A stretch of DNA of 43,391 nt from Cloacimonetes bacterium UBA3541 (lineage in GTDB: Bacteria > Cloacimonadota > Cloacimonadia > Cloacimonadales > Cloacimonadaceae): positions 1 to 43,391 of the forward strand of contig DFOM01000013.1 of NCBI GenBank assembly GCA_002376725.1, given 5' to 3'. The notes below the pieces were generated by a model that saw nothing but the letters and a program-made list of their open reading frames with translations, was not told where the DNA came from and did no database searches. The translations under genes and the position numbers were made by a program. How positions within the stretch are numbered: position 1 is the stretch's first letter; each line of letters opens with the position of its first letter. Positions 9,208 to 17,887 of this stretch are shown in pieces.

Positions 9208-9237
9208 TTGACAAAAACCAGCTACTTAGTTTATATT
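9208..9237 (+). promoter_or_regulatory. Probable sigma-70 promoter of the fur-feo operon
   Basis: TTGACA at 9208-9213 and TATATT at 9232-9237 are separated by 18 bp. This is a good housekeeping-type promoter 33 bp before the fur start codon. Confidence 0.7.
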
Positions 9238-9251
9238 GTTAATGATTCTCA
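9237..9251. promoter_or_regulatory. Fur-box-like operator
   Basis: TGTTAATGATTCTCA matches the classical 7-1-7 Fur box TGATAATGATTATCA at 13 of 15 positions. It overlaps the last base of the -10 box and lies just before the fur gene, where a bound repressor would block transcription. This suggests autoregulation of the fur-feoB-feoA operon by iron. Confidence 0.65.
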
Positions 9252-9269
9252 ATATAAAGAGGAGAAAAA

Positions 9270-9728
9270 ATGGAAGTGTATGAAGATATCTTCGCTAAGT
9301 TCCTTGCAAAAAAGGGACTTAAGTTAACTCAGCCGCGGCGTTATATTCTGGAAGAAGTTTTTGAAATGCACACTCATTTCAATGTTGAAGAATTGTATGA
9401 TAGAATTAGGAGCAAGACCAGTAAAATCTCTATGGCAACTGTTTACAGGACTATTCCTTTATTGCTAGAAGCAGGTTTAATTCAGAGAGCAGATCGCAGT
9501 GAAGGCAGAGAGCGTTATGAGCATATTTTGGGTCATCCCAAACATATTCACTGGGTCTGTAAAAACTGTGGAGCTTTATGGGAAACTGATTTTAACTCGC
9601 TTTATCCTGCTCTTATAAAACGGGCTCAGGATTTGAAATTCAAACCGGATGATATTGAATTAACTGTAAAAGGTATATGTTGGAAATGCAATACAAATGA
9701 TAATGAGAATCAATCAGATGAGAAATAG
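9270..9728 (+). CDS. fur: Ferric uptake regulator family repressor (Fur)
   Basis: This 152-residue protein is a metal-dependent transcriptional repressor of the Fur family. Residues 9-75 form the winged-helix DNA-binding domain with the family motif ATVYRTIPLL (56-65). The dimerisation and metal part has H85, H89, H92, H94 and two Cys pairs, C97/C100 and C137/C140, the structural zinc site of Fur and PerR. It starts at an ATG behind an AGGAG site and overlaps feoB. Gene order with the ferrous iron transporter and a Fur-box-like site upstream favour a true iron-responsive Fur over Zur or PerR, but the metal cannot be settled from sequence. Confidence 0.9.
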   Translation: MEVYEDIFAKFLAKKGLKLTQPRRYILEEVFEMHTHFNVEELYDRIRSKTSKISMATVYRTIPLLLEAGLIQRADRSEGRERYEHILGHPKHIHWVCKNCGALWETDFNSLYPALIKRAQDLKFKPDDIELTVKGICWKCNTNDNENQSDEK

Positions 9729-11895
9729 ACCTACAATTGCCTTAGCAGGAAACCCTAATGTAGGTAAGACATCTCTTTTTAATGCGTTAACGGGTTCGCA
9801 TCAAACTGTTGGTAATTGGCCTGGAGTAACTGTTGAGCATAAATCGGGAATCTGTCATTTTAATAATAAAGTGTATGAGGTTATTGATCTTCCCGGAATA
9901 TATTCTTTAGCAGGAGAAAGTCCTGACGAATTAGTAGCTCGTAATTACATTTTAAATGAAAAACCTGATATAATTATCAACTTAGTGGATGCTTCCAATT
10001 TAGAACGGAATTTATATTTAACGGTACAATTGATGGAATTGGGAGCACCTTTAATAATGTGTTTATCTATGGTTGATATAGCAGAACAAAACGGGATTTT
10101 TATAGATACAGAGCATTTAAGTTCTCATTTAGGTTTTGCTGTTATACCTTTAATTTTGAACAAAAAATTTGATATTACTCCAATTTTACAAAAAGTAGAG
10201 GAATATTTATCTCAACCACCAGTCCCGAGTACTATTCATTATGATGAAGTAGTGGAAAATCATCTGGAAAATATACGACAGATAGTGCTTAAGGCAGGTT
10301 TGTGTGTTCCGGAAGGTGAGGCTTTCAGCTGTTCAGAAAAAGACGCAGCATCAGATACTAACGATCTTGTAACAAAAAGTCGTTGGCTAGCGCTAAAGTT
10401 AATTGAGGGTGATAAAGAAATAAGCTCTCTTTTATCAGAAGAGGATAGAACGCTTGTAGAAAAAGAAAGGACTGCTATAGCAAAGCATAGAGGTCAGGAA
10501 CCTGCAGCTGTTATAGCTGATGATCGTTATGCTTACATTCGTGGCTTGATAAAAGATGTAGTGAAACGGAAAGGAAAAAGACGGCAGACTTTTTCTGATA
10601 TGGTAGATAGGGTAGTGTTGAATAATATTATTGGTCTGCCAGTATTTTTTATTGTTATGTATTTGGTTTTTTTGATTGCTGTGAAACTTAGCCAGCCTTG
10701 CATAGAAATTATCAATACTTATTTAGGTTGGTTGTTTGTAGAGCAGTTTGGTAACTTATTAACTTGGTTGTCAGTTCCACATTGGCTTACCTATTTTTTG
10801 AGTGAAATTTTGGGTGGAGGTTTAGTAACGATAGGGAGTTTTGTTCCGCCCATATTCTTTATTTACATAAGCTTATCAATTCTGGAGGATTCCGGATATA
10901 TGGCAAGAGCTGCCTATATTGCTGATAAATTTATGCGCAAAATAGGGCTTCCAGGTAAAGCATTTATTCCTCTTATTGTAGGTTTTGGATGTACAGTCCC
11001 AGCAATTATGGCAACGCGCACTTTGGAGAAACCGAGGGACCGGGTATTTGCCTCTATTTTAACTCCTTTTATTTCGTGTGGTGCCAAGCTTCCGGTTTAT
11101 ACTTATCTAGTAATGTTATTTTTCCCACAGCGAGCAAATATTGTTATTTTTGGTCTTTATTTATTCGGTATTGTTATGGGAATTTTAACCGGTTTATTAT
11201 TAAAGAAAACCGTATTTAGAAGTGAACCGGGAAATTTTGTGATGGAATTGCCCGCGTATCATATTCCAACTATAAACGGCATATTTATGCATACCTGGCA
11301 CAGGTTGAAAAGTTTTTTGTTGAGAGCGGGGAAAACAATATTACTGGTAATTATAGTGATTAATATTTTACAATTAATTCAAATTCCAACTGGAAATAGA
11401 GGAGAAAAAACACCACTTTTGGAGCTCGGAGGCAAACTTATTACTCCCATTTTACAGCCAATGGGTATTAAAAATGATAATTGGCCTGCTTCTGTGGCTT
11501 TAATTAGCGGACTTTTTGCCAAAGAAGCGATAGTAGGAACTCTTCAAGGTCTATATCAAAATTCGGGTGGTAAAGAATCCCTCAATTATGTAGCATCAAA
11601 CATCAAAGAAGGCTTTGGCAGTGACGCATCTGCTATTGCCTATCTGATATTTATTTTGCTGTATTCACCTTGTGCTGCATCTTTAACTATGCTGTTCAAA
11701 GAACATGGTTTTAAGTGGATGCTTTTTGACTTCTTATATTTGACTTTGCTTGCCTGGATGGTAGCAACCTTAGTATACCAAATACTGGCTTTTAATACTC
11801 TTTCCGTTGTATGGTTTGCAACTATAGGTGTTATTTTTATCTTCATTTATATAATTTTACAAAGTATAGGAAAAAAATATGCCATCAAGACATAA
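9718..11895 (+). CDS. feoB: Ferrous iron transport protein B (FeoB)
   Basis: This is a membrane Fe(II) transporter with an N-terminal GTPase domain. With the start at 9718 (MRNRPTIAL, 725 residues) the G1 motif GNPNVGKTS is at 11-19 and G3 is DLPGIYSL. An in-frame ATG at 9697 is an alternative start; neither has a strong ribosome site, and both overlap the end of fur. The C-terminal half has about ten membrane segments and the two conserved gate-type motifs, GFGCTVPAIMATRTLE and FISCGAKLPVYTYL. The G4 motif normally NxxD reads SMVD (in CLSMVDIAE), and the usual G5 Ser-rich loop is replaced by PLILNKKFDI. These are unusual for FeoB and may change nucleotide binding. It is co-transcribed with fur and feoA. 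Confidence 0.95.
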   Translation: MRNRPTIALAGNPNVGKTSLFNALTGSHQTVGNWPGVTVEHKSGICHFNNKVYEVIDLPGIYSLAGESPDELVARNYILNEKPDIIINLVDASNLERNLYLTVQLMELGAPLIMCLSMVDIAEQNGIFIDTEHLSSHLGFAVIPLILNKKFDITPILQKVEEYLSQPPVPSTIHYDEVVENHLENIRQIVLKAGLCVPEGEAFSCSEKDAASDTNDLVTKSRWLALKLIEGDKEISSLLSEEDRTLVEKERTAIAKHRGQEPAAVIADDRYAYIRGLIKDVVKRKGKRRQTFSDMVDRVVLNNIIGLPVFFIVMYLVFLIAVKLSQPCIEIINTYLGWLFVEQFGNLLTWLSVPHWLTYFLSEILGGGLVTIGSFVPPIFFIYISLSILEDSGYMARAAYIADKFMRKIGLPGKAFIPLIVGFGCTVPAIMATRTLEKPRDRVFASILTPFISCGAKLPVYTYLVMLFFPQRANIVIFGLYLFGIVMGILTGLLLKKTVFRSEPGNFVMELPAYHIPTINGIFMHTWHRLKSFLLRAGKTILLVIIVINILQLIQIPTGNRGEKTPLLELGGKLITPILQPMGIKNDNWPASVALISGLFAKEAIVGTLQGLYQNSGGKESLNYVASNIKEGFGSDASAIAYLIFILLYSPCAASLTMLFKEHGFKWMLFDFLYLTLLAWMVATLVYQILAFNTLSVVWFATIGVIFIFIYIILQSIGKKYAIKT

Positions 11896-12166
11896 CAGAT
11901 TCAGATTTCGGCGTCGGGGTAAACATAAAACCCTTATCTGCGAACCAGGCAAATGTATTACTCTTGATCAATTGCCAGAAGGATGTAGAGCTACAGTTAT
12001 TCAAAACAATAACTTAATTACTATTGAACGGGGTTTGTATCTAGGTGCTCCAATAACGATGCTAAGAAATAACGACGATGAACCGAATGTAATTATTGCT
12101 GTAGGAGATGCAAGATATGCGTTGGATAGAAGAATTGCTAGGACTATCAAAGTGAGAATAACTTAA
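11879..12166 (+). CDS. feoA: FeoA-domain protein
   Basis: This 95-residue protein overlaps the end of feoB by 17 bp. Residues about 24-95 fit the small SH3-like FeoA fold, with the family's ITLDQLPEGCRATV opening strand and a late GDARYALDRRIA segment. FeoA proteins are cytoplasmic partners of FeoB that support ferrous iron uptake. It carries an extra, strongly basic N-terminus (RHNRFRFRRRGKHK) that ordinary FeoA of about 75 residues lacks. The order feoB then feoA is reversed from the common feoA-feoB order. The fold assignment rests on a short pattern, so confidence is moderate. Confidence 0.75.
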   Translation: MPSRHNRFRFRRRGKHKTLICEPGKCITLDQLPEGCRATVIQNNNLITIERGLYLGAPITMLRNNDDEPNVIIAVGDARYALDRRIARTIKVRIT

Positions 12167-12480
12167 TAGATACCACCTATCTCTAATTTAGCCAACTTTC
12201 CCCGATTCTCTGCCTCGCTTTTTTAACCTATAACTATCCTCATTGATGATGATCTTGATAATAATAACAAAATAACTTGTCTAATATCTCCAAGACAAGC
12301 AATTCATCACTAAAATATTAACCCCTCTATTAGCCATTATTTTATTAGAAGTAATTAATAAATAACAAGATCCATCATAGAATAAATAACTCAGAAAACC
12401 TTTTTTAGTAGAAAACTTTTGCTTGACACAATCTTAATAATTTAAAGTATAGAAATAAATGAAACTTAGAGGTCATCTGA
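12167..12480 (+). promoter_or_regulatory. Intergenic region with a candidate promoter for the recA operon
   Basis: The region holds no gene. A GCTTGACA element (TTGACA at 12423-12428) is followed, after a long 19-bp spacer, by TATAGA (12448-12453), about 28 bp before the first gene of the operon. The long spacer makes this a candidate only. I saw no clear LexA-type box. The bases 12457-12478 loosely resemble the downstream end of the dispersed repeat copy 1. Confidence 0.4.
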
Positions 12481-12963
12481 ATGGAAATAATCATTGAAGA
12501 GCTTAAATTCCCATCTGATGCCAATATCATTTTGGGACAGAGTCATTTTATTAAAAGCGTGGAAGACCTTTACGAGATTATGGTCAATAGTGTCCCAGGT
12601 ATCAAGTTTGGTTTAGCTTTTTGCGAAGCTTCCGGACCCTGTCTTATTCGCAAAGAGGGAACTGATAACGAACTGATGGAGTGTGCTATAGAAAATATGT
12701 ATCGCCTGGGAGCTGGACATTCTTTTCTAATAGTTATGCAGAATGCTTTCCCTATTAATGTGCTAAATGCTATCAAAAACTGTCCAGAAGTAGTAAATAT
12801 CTTTTGTGCTACGGCTAATCCGGTACAGGTAATCCTAGCTAAAACAGAACAAGGAAATGGGATTTTAGGTGTAATTGATGGAAATTTGCCCAAGGGCGTT
12901 GAGCTGGATACAGATATTACTCATAGAAAAAGATTTCTTAGGAACTTAGGATATAAACGCTAA
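12481..12963 (+). CDS. Adenosine-specific kinase family protein (DUF355)
   Basis: This 160-residue protein matches the adenosine-specific kinase family (Adenosine_kin, PF04008), known mostly from archaea and thermophiles, in length and in its ordered motifs: VPGIKFGLAFCEASGPCLIR (about 39-58), NAFPINVLNAIKNCPEV, IFCATANPVQVILA (about 108-121) and GILGVIDG. Family members bind adenosine or AMP; the physiological role is not well established. The stop codon abuts the ATG of thpR directly, so it is the first gene of a tight operon with thpR, recA and recX. Confidence 0.85.
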   Translation: MEIIIEELKFPSDANIILGQSHFIKSVEDLYEIMVNSVPGIKFGLAFCEASGPCLIRKEGTDNELMECAIENMYRLGAGHSFLIVMQNAFPINVLNAIKNCPEVVNIFCATANPVQVILAKTEQGNGILGVIDGNLPKGVELDTDITHRKRFLRNLGYKR

Positions 12964-13515
12964 ATGAATTATCGCACCTTTATTGCTCTTGAACCACCTA
13001 AAACGGTCTTTCTAAATCTAAAAGAGAAGCTCAATGCTTTCACATCTACTCAGGGTGTAAATTGGGTAAAAGAGCAGAACCTCCATCTTACCTTACTTTT
13101 TCTGGGAGATGTAGATAGCAACAGGATAAATGAATTATCCGTTATCCTGGAAGAATCAGCAGAAAAAACCTCCCCTTTCAATCTTTCACTTCAGGGTCTG
13201 GAACTATTTCCCTATAGAGAACCCCGACTTATCTGGGCAACTCTAGTTCAGCAAGATGATTCCTTGCTCCAGTGGCATAAGACATTATTGAAGGTGATTA
13301 GAAGAGCAGGTTTTGAGCCTGATATAAAACCTTTAAAACTTCATATCACGCTGGGACGTATTAAAACTAAACTTCCGATTAGTAAAGAAAGAGAAATCCT
13401 GGAAAGTAAGGTAGATAAGGATTTCTTTAGCTATGATACTCTTACTCTCTATCGCAGTATCTTAAAACCGGAAGGTCCAGTCTATCAAATTTTAGACCAA
13501 TTTATTTTATCTTAA
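12964..13515 (+). CDS. thpR: RNA 2',3'-cyclic phosphodiesterase (ThpR/LigT family)
   Basis: This 183-residue 2H phosphoesterase carries both catalytic HxTL motifs, HLTL at 41-44 and HITL at 127-130, and the family opening RTFIALEPP. Such enzymes hydrolyse 2',3'-cyclic phosphates or reversibly join 2'-5' RNA ends. Its position directly before recA is common in bacteria (thpR-recA pairs). It begins immediately after the stop of the preceding gene, and an AAAGGAAG site near its 3' end serves recA. Confidence 0.92.
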   Translation: MNYRTFIALEPPKTVFLNLKEKLNAFTSTQGVNWVKEQNLHLTLLFLGDVDSNRINELSVILEESAEKTSPFNLSLQGLELFPYREPRLIWATLVQQDDSLLQWHKTLLKVIRRAGFEPDIKPLKLHITLGRIKTKLPISKEREILESKVDKDFFSYDTLTLYRSILKPEGPVYQILDQFILS

Positions 13516-13526
13516 AGGAAGATATT

Positions 13527-14582
13527 ATGCAGGATAAGAACAAAGAGATAGCTTTAAAAACTGCCATTTCACAGCTGGAAAAGAAATATGGAGTGGGCAC
13601 CCTTATGCGTTTAGGAGATAACCCCCTACAACAAGTGGATGTTATACCAACCGGTGCTTTCAATCTGGATATAGCTCTGGGAATTGGAGGAATTCCTCGT
13701 GGACGTGTATCTGAAATTTACGGTCCCGAAGCCAGTGGTAAGACAACTCTTGCTTTGCATATCGCAGCTGAAGCACAAAAACTCGGCGGAATTGTTGCTT
13801 TTATTGATGCAGAGCATGCTTTAGACACTGATTATGCAAAAAATTTAGGCGTTCAGGTGGAAGACCTTTTACTATCCCAACCTGATGGAGGGGAACAGGC
13901 ACTAGAAATATGTGAAACCCTGGTTCGTAGCTCTGCTATTGATTTGGTCATTATTGATTCTGTTGCTGCACTGGTTCCTAAAGCAGAAATTGAAGGAGAT
14001 ATGGGAGATAGTCATGTGGGATTGCAAGCAAGACTTATGAGTCAGGCTTTAAGAAAATTAACTGCTATCGTGTCCAAATCTAATACCGCTGTAATATTTA
14101 TCAATCAGACCAGAATGAAAATCGGAACTGCTGCTTATATGAATCCAGAAACTACTGCCGGAGGTGTAGCTCTTAAATTTTATGCCTCGGTTCGGATAGA
14201 AGTGCGCTTTGCTGGTGCTATAAAATCTAGTGGACCTGATGCAGAAGTCATCGGTGCTAAGACCAGAGTTAAAATCGTAAAAAATAAACTTGCTCCACCA
14301 TTTAAGACGGTTGAATTCCCCATTATCTTCGGTAAAGGAATCTCCAACACTGATATCATTATGGATATGGCAATAGATTTAGGTATTATCAAGAAAAGTG
14401 GTTCCTGGCTATCCTATGGGGACTTAAAACTCGGACAGGGGACAGAAAAAACCAGACAATACCTTAATGATAATCCTGCCTTACTAGAAGAAATATCAAA
14501 TTTAGTAAAACAGAATGTTAAACCAGAAAAGATGTTTGAATCACCTACAATAAGTGAAACTAAGGATATTACCGAAGAGTAA
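13527..14582 (+). CDS. recA: Recombinase RecA
   Basis: This is a full-length 351-residue RecA, the ATP-dependent strand-exchange protein and SOS co-protease. The Walker A motif GPEASGKT is at 66-73, the Walker B strand is LVIIDSVAAL, and the DNA-binding loop L2 region follows INQTRMKIG. No intein or break is seen. It lies 11 bp after thpR, and its end overlaps the GTG start of recX, so the two are likely translationally coupled. Confidence 0.98.
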   Translation: MQDKNKEIALKTAISQLEKKYGVGTLMRLGDNPLQQVDVIPTGAFNLDIALGIGGIPRGRVSEIYGPEASGKTTLALHIAAEAQKLGGIVAFIDAEHALDTDYAKNLGVQVEDLLLSQPDGGEQALEICETLVRSSAIDLVIIDSVAALVPKAEIEGDMGDSHVGLQARLMSQALRKLTAIVSKSNTAVIFINQTRMKIGTAAYMNPETTAGGVALKFYASVRIEVRFAGAIKSSGPDAEVIGAKTRVKIVKNKLAPPFKTVEFPIIFGKGISNTDIIMDMAIDLGIIKKSGSWLSYGDLKLGQGTEKTRQYLNDNPALLEEISNLVKQNVKPEKMFESPTISETKDITEE

Positions 14583-15162
14583 GTTTATTACCACCATAGA
14601 ATTAGATGATGACCGTTATGGCATTTTGCCTATAAAGCAAATTTCATCTTTGTATCCGGTGGGATATTCTGATGAAATATCTCCCGATGCAGCAACTGAA
14701 ATCATTCAGCTGCTAAAGGATTATGCTTTTAATCTTCTAGTAAGCTATCTCGCTAAAGAAGAGCGTTGTAAGTATCAATGTTTTCTATACTTACATAAAA
14801 AAGGATTTCATCAAGAAATCATTCAGGATGCTATTCAGCGCTGTCTGAAACTAAACTATATTAACGAACAACGCTTTGCTGAACTTTTAATCTCTTCTTA
14901 TATAAATAGAAAAGCCAGTAAACGTGTTATTATCTCTAAACTTTCTGCGAACCGCATACCTAGTTATATATGGAAACCTCTCCTGGAAAAACTATATACT
15001 GAAGAAGAAATAATTAATAATCTGGAAGAAATGTTAAATAAATACTGCTCTGCCCATAGAGATTTGCCACCTGAAAAACTGAAAGAAAGAGCTTTTGGAT
15101 ATCTCTATCGCAAGGGTTTTGATGCAGATGATATTCGCAGTGCTCTAGAAAACCTCCTTTAA
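14554..15162 (+). CDS. recX: Regulatory protein RecX
   Basis: This 202-residue protein has the helical RecX repeat pattern: a first repeat around CKYQCFLYLHKKGFHQEII, then INEQRFAELLISSYINRKAS, and a last one ending RAFGYLYRKGFDADDI. RecX binds RecA filaments and modulates them. The start is a GTG at 14554 inside the last codons of recA (29 bp overlap). RecX is poorly conserved in sequence, but the gene order recA-recX supports the call. Confidence 0.9.
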   Translation: MKLRILPKSKFITTIELDDDRYGILPIKQISSLYPVGYSDEISPDAATEIIQLLKDYAFNLLVSYLAKEERCKYQCFLYLHKKGFHQEIIQDAIQRCLKLNYINEQRFAELLISSYINRKASKRVIISKLSANRIPSYIWKPLLEKLYTEEEIINNLEEMLNKYCSAHRDLPPEKLKERAFGYLYRKGFDADDIRSALENLL

Positions 15163-15382
15163 ATAATTGAGAACTGGTAAGTTAATATAATTTATCAGTA
15201 TGCTGATGACCTAATCAGCTCTACGCGGTATAGACTACACATTTATCTCAAAGAACAAGATAAGCTGGATAAATTAAAATGGTGGTATTTATAAAATCCT
15301 CAAATATCATAGGAAAGAAGAGGGTTTCTTAGCTCCTATATCATAATGCCAAAAAAAAGAGAACATATTGCCACAAATTCTT

Positions 15383-16471
15383 TTAATGCATATTTTGCCA
15401 GTATTCGCATTCCTTTTGGGGAAGCACAAAACTCTCCAGATTCCAGTTAATTAGCTGTTGCTGTAATATTTCCAGAACCGGATATTCAGTATAGAAATGT
15501 CCTGCATCAACAATAGGAATTTTCGTCTCCATTAAGCTGTGATATCCTATATCTCCGGTTATATATAGTTCAGCAGATTGTTCTGCAGCTTTAATTAAAG
15601 AACTTCCATTTCCACCACAGATTGCTATTTTCTTTATAGGAGTAGATAAGGGCAATCCTGCTGTCCATAGTTTCGGCTGAGGACATCCAAGTTTATCTTT
15701 AATCCATATAGATATCTCACTGAGTGGCAAAGGATTGGGTAGTATACCTACCATTCCTAAGCCAAATAGTGGTTGAGGAGTTGCTACCGGAAAATAATAC
15801 ATTAGTGGTGTCTCATAAGGATGGGATTTCTTAATTGCAGATATAACATCAAATAACCTGGATTCTTGTACCATAAACTCTAGCTCTTCTTCTTTTACCT
15901 GATTAAGTTTATTTCCTTCTTTTGAAGATATAAATGGTTTAGCACCTGCTAATGGCTTAAAAGTCCCTGTTACAGAATGACGAGTTGAACAATAAACATA
16001 ATTGCCAACTTTCCCTCCTCCAGCTTGAAAAACAGCATCCGCTACATTTTCAGTATAATTTAACGGGACCATAACCGAAAGATGAAACCATTTTTCTCCT
16101 TGAACACAAGATAATAGCTCCAGTTCTTCTAATCCTAAGACTTTAGCTAAAGCATAATTAGTCCCTTGTGGAGCTACATCAAGATTGGTATGCAAAGAAA
16201 TTACATTCAATTGATGCTCAATAAGGGATAGTAAAAACGGATCCGTAATATTCTTTATAGGATGAAATATCACTGGATGATGAGTTAGAATTACATTTGC
16301 CTCTATTTCCAGGGCTTTTTGCATTGACCTAAATGTTAAATCTAAGCAGATGAGCACTCTTTTGACTTCTCTCTTAGCATCTCCAACTAATAAACCTACA
16401 TTATCCCAATCGGAAGCCTGAGAAAAAGGAGCAAATTCATTCAAATGCTGAAGTAATTCCTCTATAAACAT
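15383..16471 (-). CDS. Nif3-like dinuclear metal centre hexameric protein (DUF34)
   Basis: This 362-residue protein of the NIF3/YbgI family has DWDNVGLLVG (21-30), ICLDLT (41-46), LTHHPVIFH with the metal-binding H64 and H65, and the C-terminal metal motif GHFYTE near residue 323. The length, about 110 residues above the shortest homologues, reflects a central PII-like insert (around 125-235) as in the Gram-positive YqfO type. Members bind two metal ions and form hexamers. GTP cyclohydrolase activity has been suggested, but the physiological role is unclear. It is transcribed alone, convergent with recX. Confidence 0.93.
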   Translation of the reverse strand: MFIEELLQHLNEFAPFSQASDWDNVGLLVGDAKREVKRVLICLDLTFRSMQKALEIEANVILTHHPVIFHPIKNITDPFLLSLIEHQLNVISLHTNLDVAPQGTNYALAKVLGLEELELLSCVQGEKWFHLSVMVPLNYTENVADAVFQAGGGKVGNYVYCSTRHSVTGTFKPLAGAKPFISSKEGNKLNQVKEEELEFMVQESRLFDVISAIKKSHPYETPLMYYFPVATPQPLFGLGMVGILPNPLPLSEISIWIKDKLGCPQPKLWTAGLPLSTPIKKIAICGGNGSSLIKAAEQSAELYITGDIGYHSLMETKIPIVDAGHFYTEYPVLEILQQQLINWNLESFVLPQKECEYWQNMH

Positions 16472-17254
16472 TTTTAACTCCTAATAGCTTATAATACAAT
16501 CCATTTATTAATATGAGCATTTCGTCAAGACCAATATTTCAAATTGACATCTATATTTAAACTGGCTAAGTACCTTGACCTCTTTTCTTTCTCGCCTAAC
16601 ATTATCTTAATATAAGCTGAACATTTTAGGTTCTATAACAATAGTCATACTGAAAACTCTTTTTCCATAGACAATCCTTTGAAAGCTATTTTTTTAATCC
16701 TTAGATAAAAGTAAATTATAATGAATGTTATATTTTCTAATCCCCTTATTATAAATTGCCATTCTTTATCTTTGCTACCTGCTTATAATTGCTTATAATA
16801 GTGATAGATTGCGCATTATATTTATTATCCCTTTAAAGAAAATCTTATTAAATATCTCAGGCGTCTTATTGACTGTCCCTTAAGGAGTTCCTGACTTTTT
16901 AGACAAGGGAGAGTAAGGAGACCGGGAAAAACTTTGCCTACTGAAATGCTGACGCTTTCATCAGCAATATTTTATATAAGTTACACTCTTATTACAAAGA
17001 ACAGAGAAGCTCATATAAGCTAAATAAAGAGAAAAAGTTTTTAGCAGGAAAGCTTATATTAACTGAGTAGTAAAAGATAGGACAATAAGATATGATGGAA
17101 AGTATGCTCTTTGATTATTCTGATATCTCTAATCTCTTCTCGCTATATAAATTTATTCTAGTGCACATAAATCTGTTTTAAAATATTGCTTGACTTATTG
17201 ATTAAATTAATTATTTTAACTAATAAACTTACCAAAAGAAAAAGGAGAAAAAAA
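16472..17254. other. Long intergenic region with candidate promoter for the outer-membrane protein
   Basis: No gene is recognised. Near the right end TTGACT at 17190-17195 is followed, after about 16-17 bp, by an AT-rich -10-like TATTTT (17212-17217). In the middle (16860-16970) the sequence is less AT-rich and contains two small inverted repeats, TCCCTT with AAGGGA and TGCTGA (16947-16952) with TCAGCA (16961-16966). A small RNA or a decayed gene is possible but unsupported. Confidence 0.35.
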
Positions 17255-17857
17255 ATGAAAAAGTCAATTATACTAGCTGTAATCCTGATTGTTTCAATGA
17301 GCATATCCTTTGCCCAACCGTATTTTGGGTTCAAGGGAGGACTGAATGTGGCAAATGTCAGCATTAACAATGATGAAGAGGTTGATACCGATGTTCGTTA
17401 CGGTTATCATGGTGGACTTTTTATGCAGTATCCTTTAGGAGCACATTTCATTATTGAACCTGCTTTACTCTATTCTCAAAAAGGATATGAAAGAACCATT
17501 GAAATTCCTATAATTGAGGATATTGAAACCAAAATTAATATGGACTACATTGAACTCCCGCTTGCCCTAAAATTTGACATAAATATTAGTGAGGTTCATA
17601 TTCAACCGGCTGTTGCTCCTAGAGTTGGTTATGCAATTATTACTCAGTATCTTGAAAATGACGAAGAGATGGATTTTCCGGAAGATCCAAATTTATTTGA
17701 TTATGGTGTTGACTTAGGTCTGGATATATCCTTTCAGAATCAATTTCTTATAGGAGCTAGATATTCTCTTGGATTAGCAGATATATACGACGATGATAAT
17801 GATGATGTCACCACGAGCCACAATAGTTTGATAATAAGTTTGGGTGTGATGTTTTAG
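17255..17857 (+). CDS. Outer-membrane beta-barrel protein, porin-like
   Basis: Starting at the ATG at 17255 (AAAGGAG seven bases upstream), this is a 200-residue protein with a signal peptide (MKKSIILAVILIVSMSISFA). The mature part opens with YFGFKGGLNVANVS, typical of small eight-strand barrels of the OMP_b-brl_2 type, and shows alternating amphipathic strands with tyrosines and glycines to the end, finishing on a hydrophobic strand LIISLGVMF with C-terminal Phe, the usual outer-membrane insertion signal. An earlier in-frame start at 17186 would precede the ribosome site and is not preferred. The specific role is unknown. Confidence 0.88.
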   Translation: MKKSIILAVILIVSMSISFAQPYFGFKGGLNVANVSINNDEEVDTDVRYGYHGGLFMQYPLGAHFIIEPALLYSQKGYERTIEIPIIEDIETKINMDYIELPLALKFDINISEVHIQPAVAPRVGYAIITQYLENDEEMDFPEDPNLFDYGVDLGLDISFQNQFLIGARYSLGLADIYDDDNDDVTTSHNSLIISLGVMF

Positions 17858-17887
17858 AAATATTTCAAAGTTCAAGTTATCACAGAT

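Noticed and set aside
12570..12893. Antisense frame of 107 codons opposite the adenosine-specific kinase gene
   Set aside because: The sense strand matches a known family along its whole length and the antisense frame shows no family features.
15215..15340. Plus-strand stretch reading YADDLISSTRYRLHIYL and, after a frame change, YKILKYHRKEEGFLAP
   Set aside because: It looks like a possible decayed protein C-terminus, but I cannot name a family and the frames are short, so it is left unannotated.
16834..16972. Minus-strand open stretch of about 46 codons in the region before the outer-membrane protein
   Set aside because: No start codon with a ribosome site and no family I recognise; too short to call a gene or a remnant.
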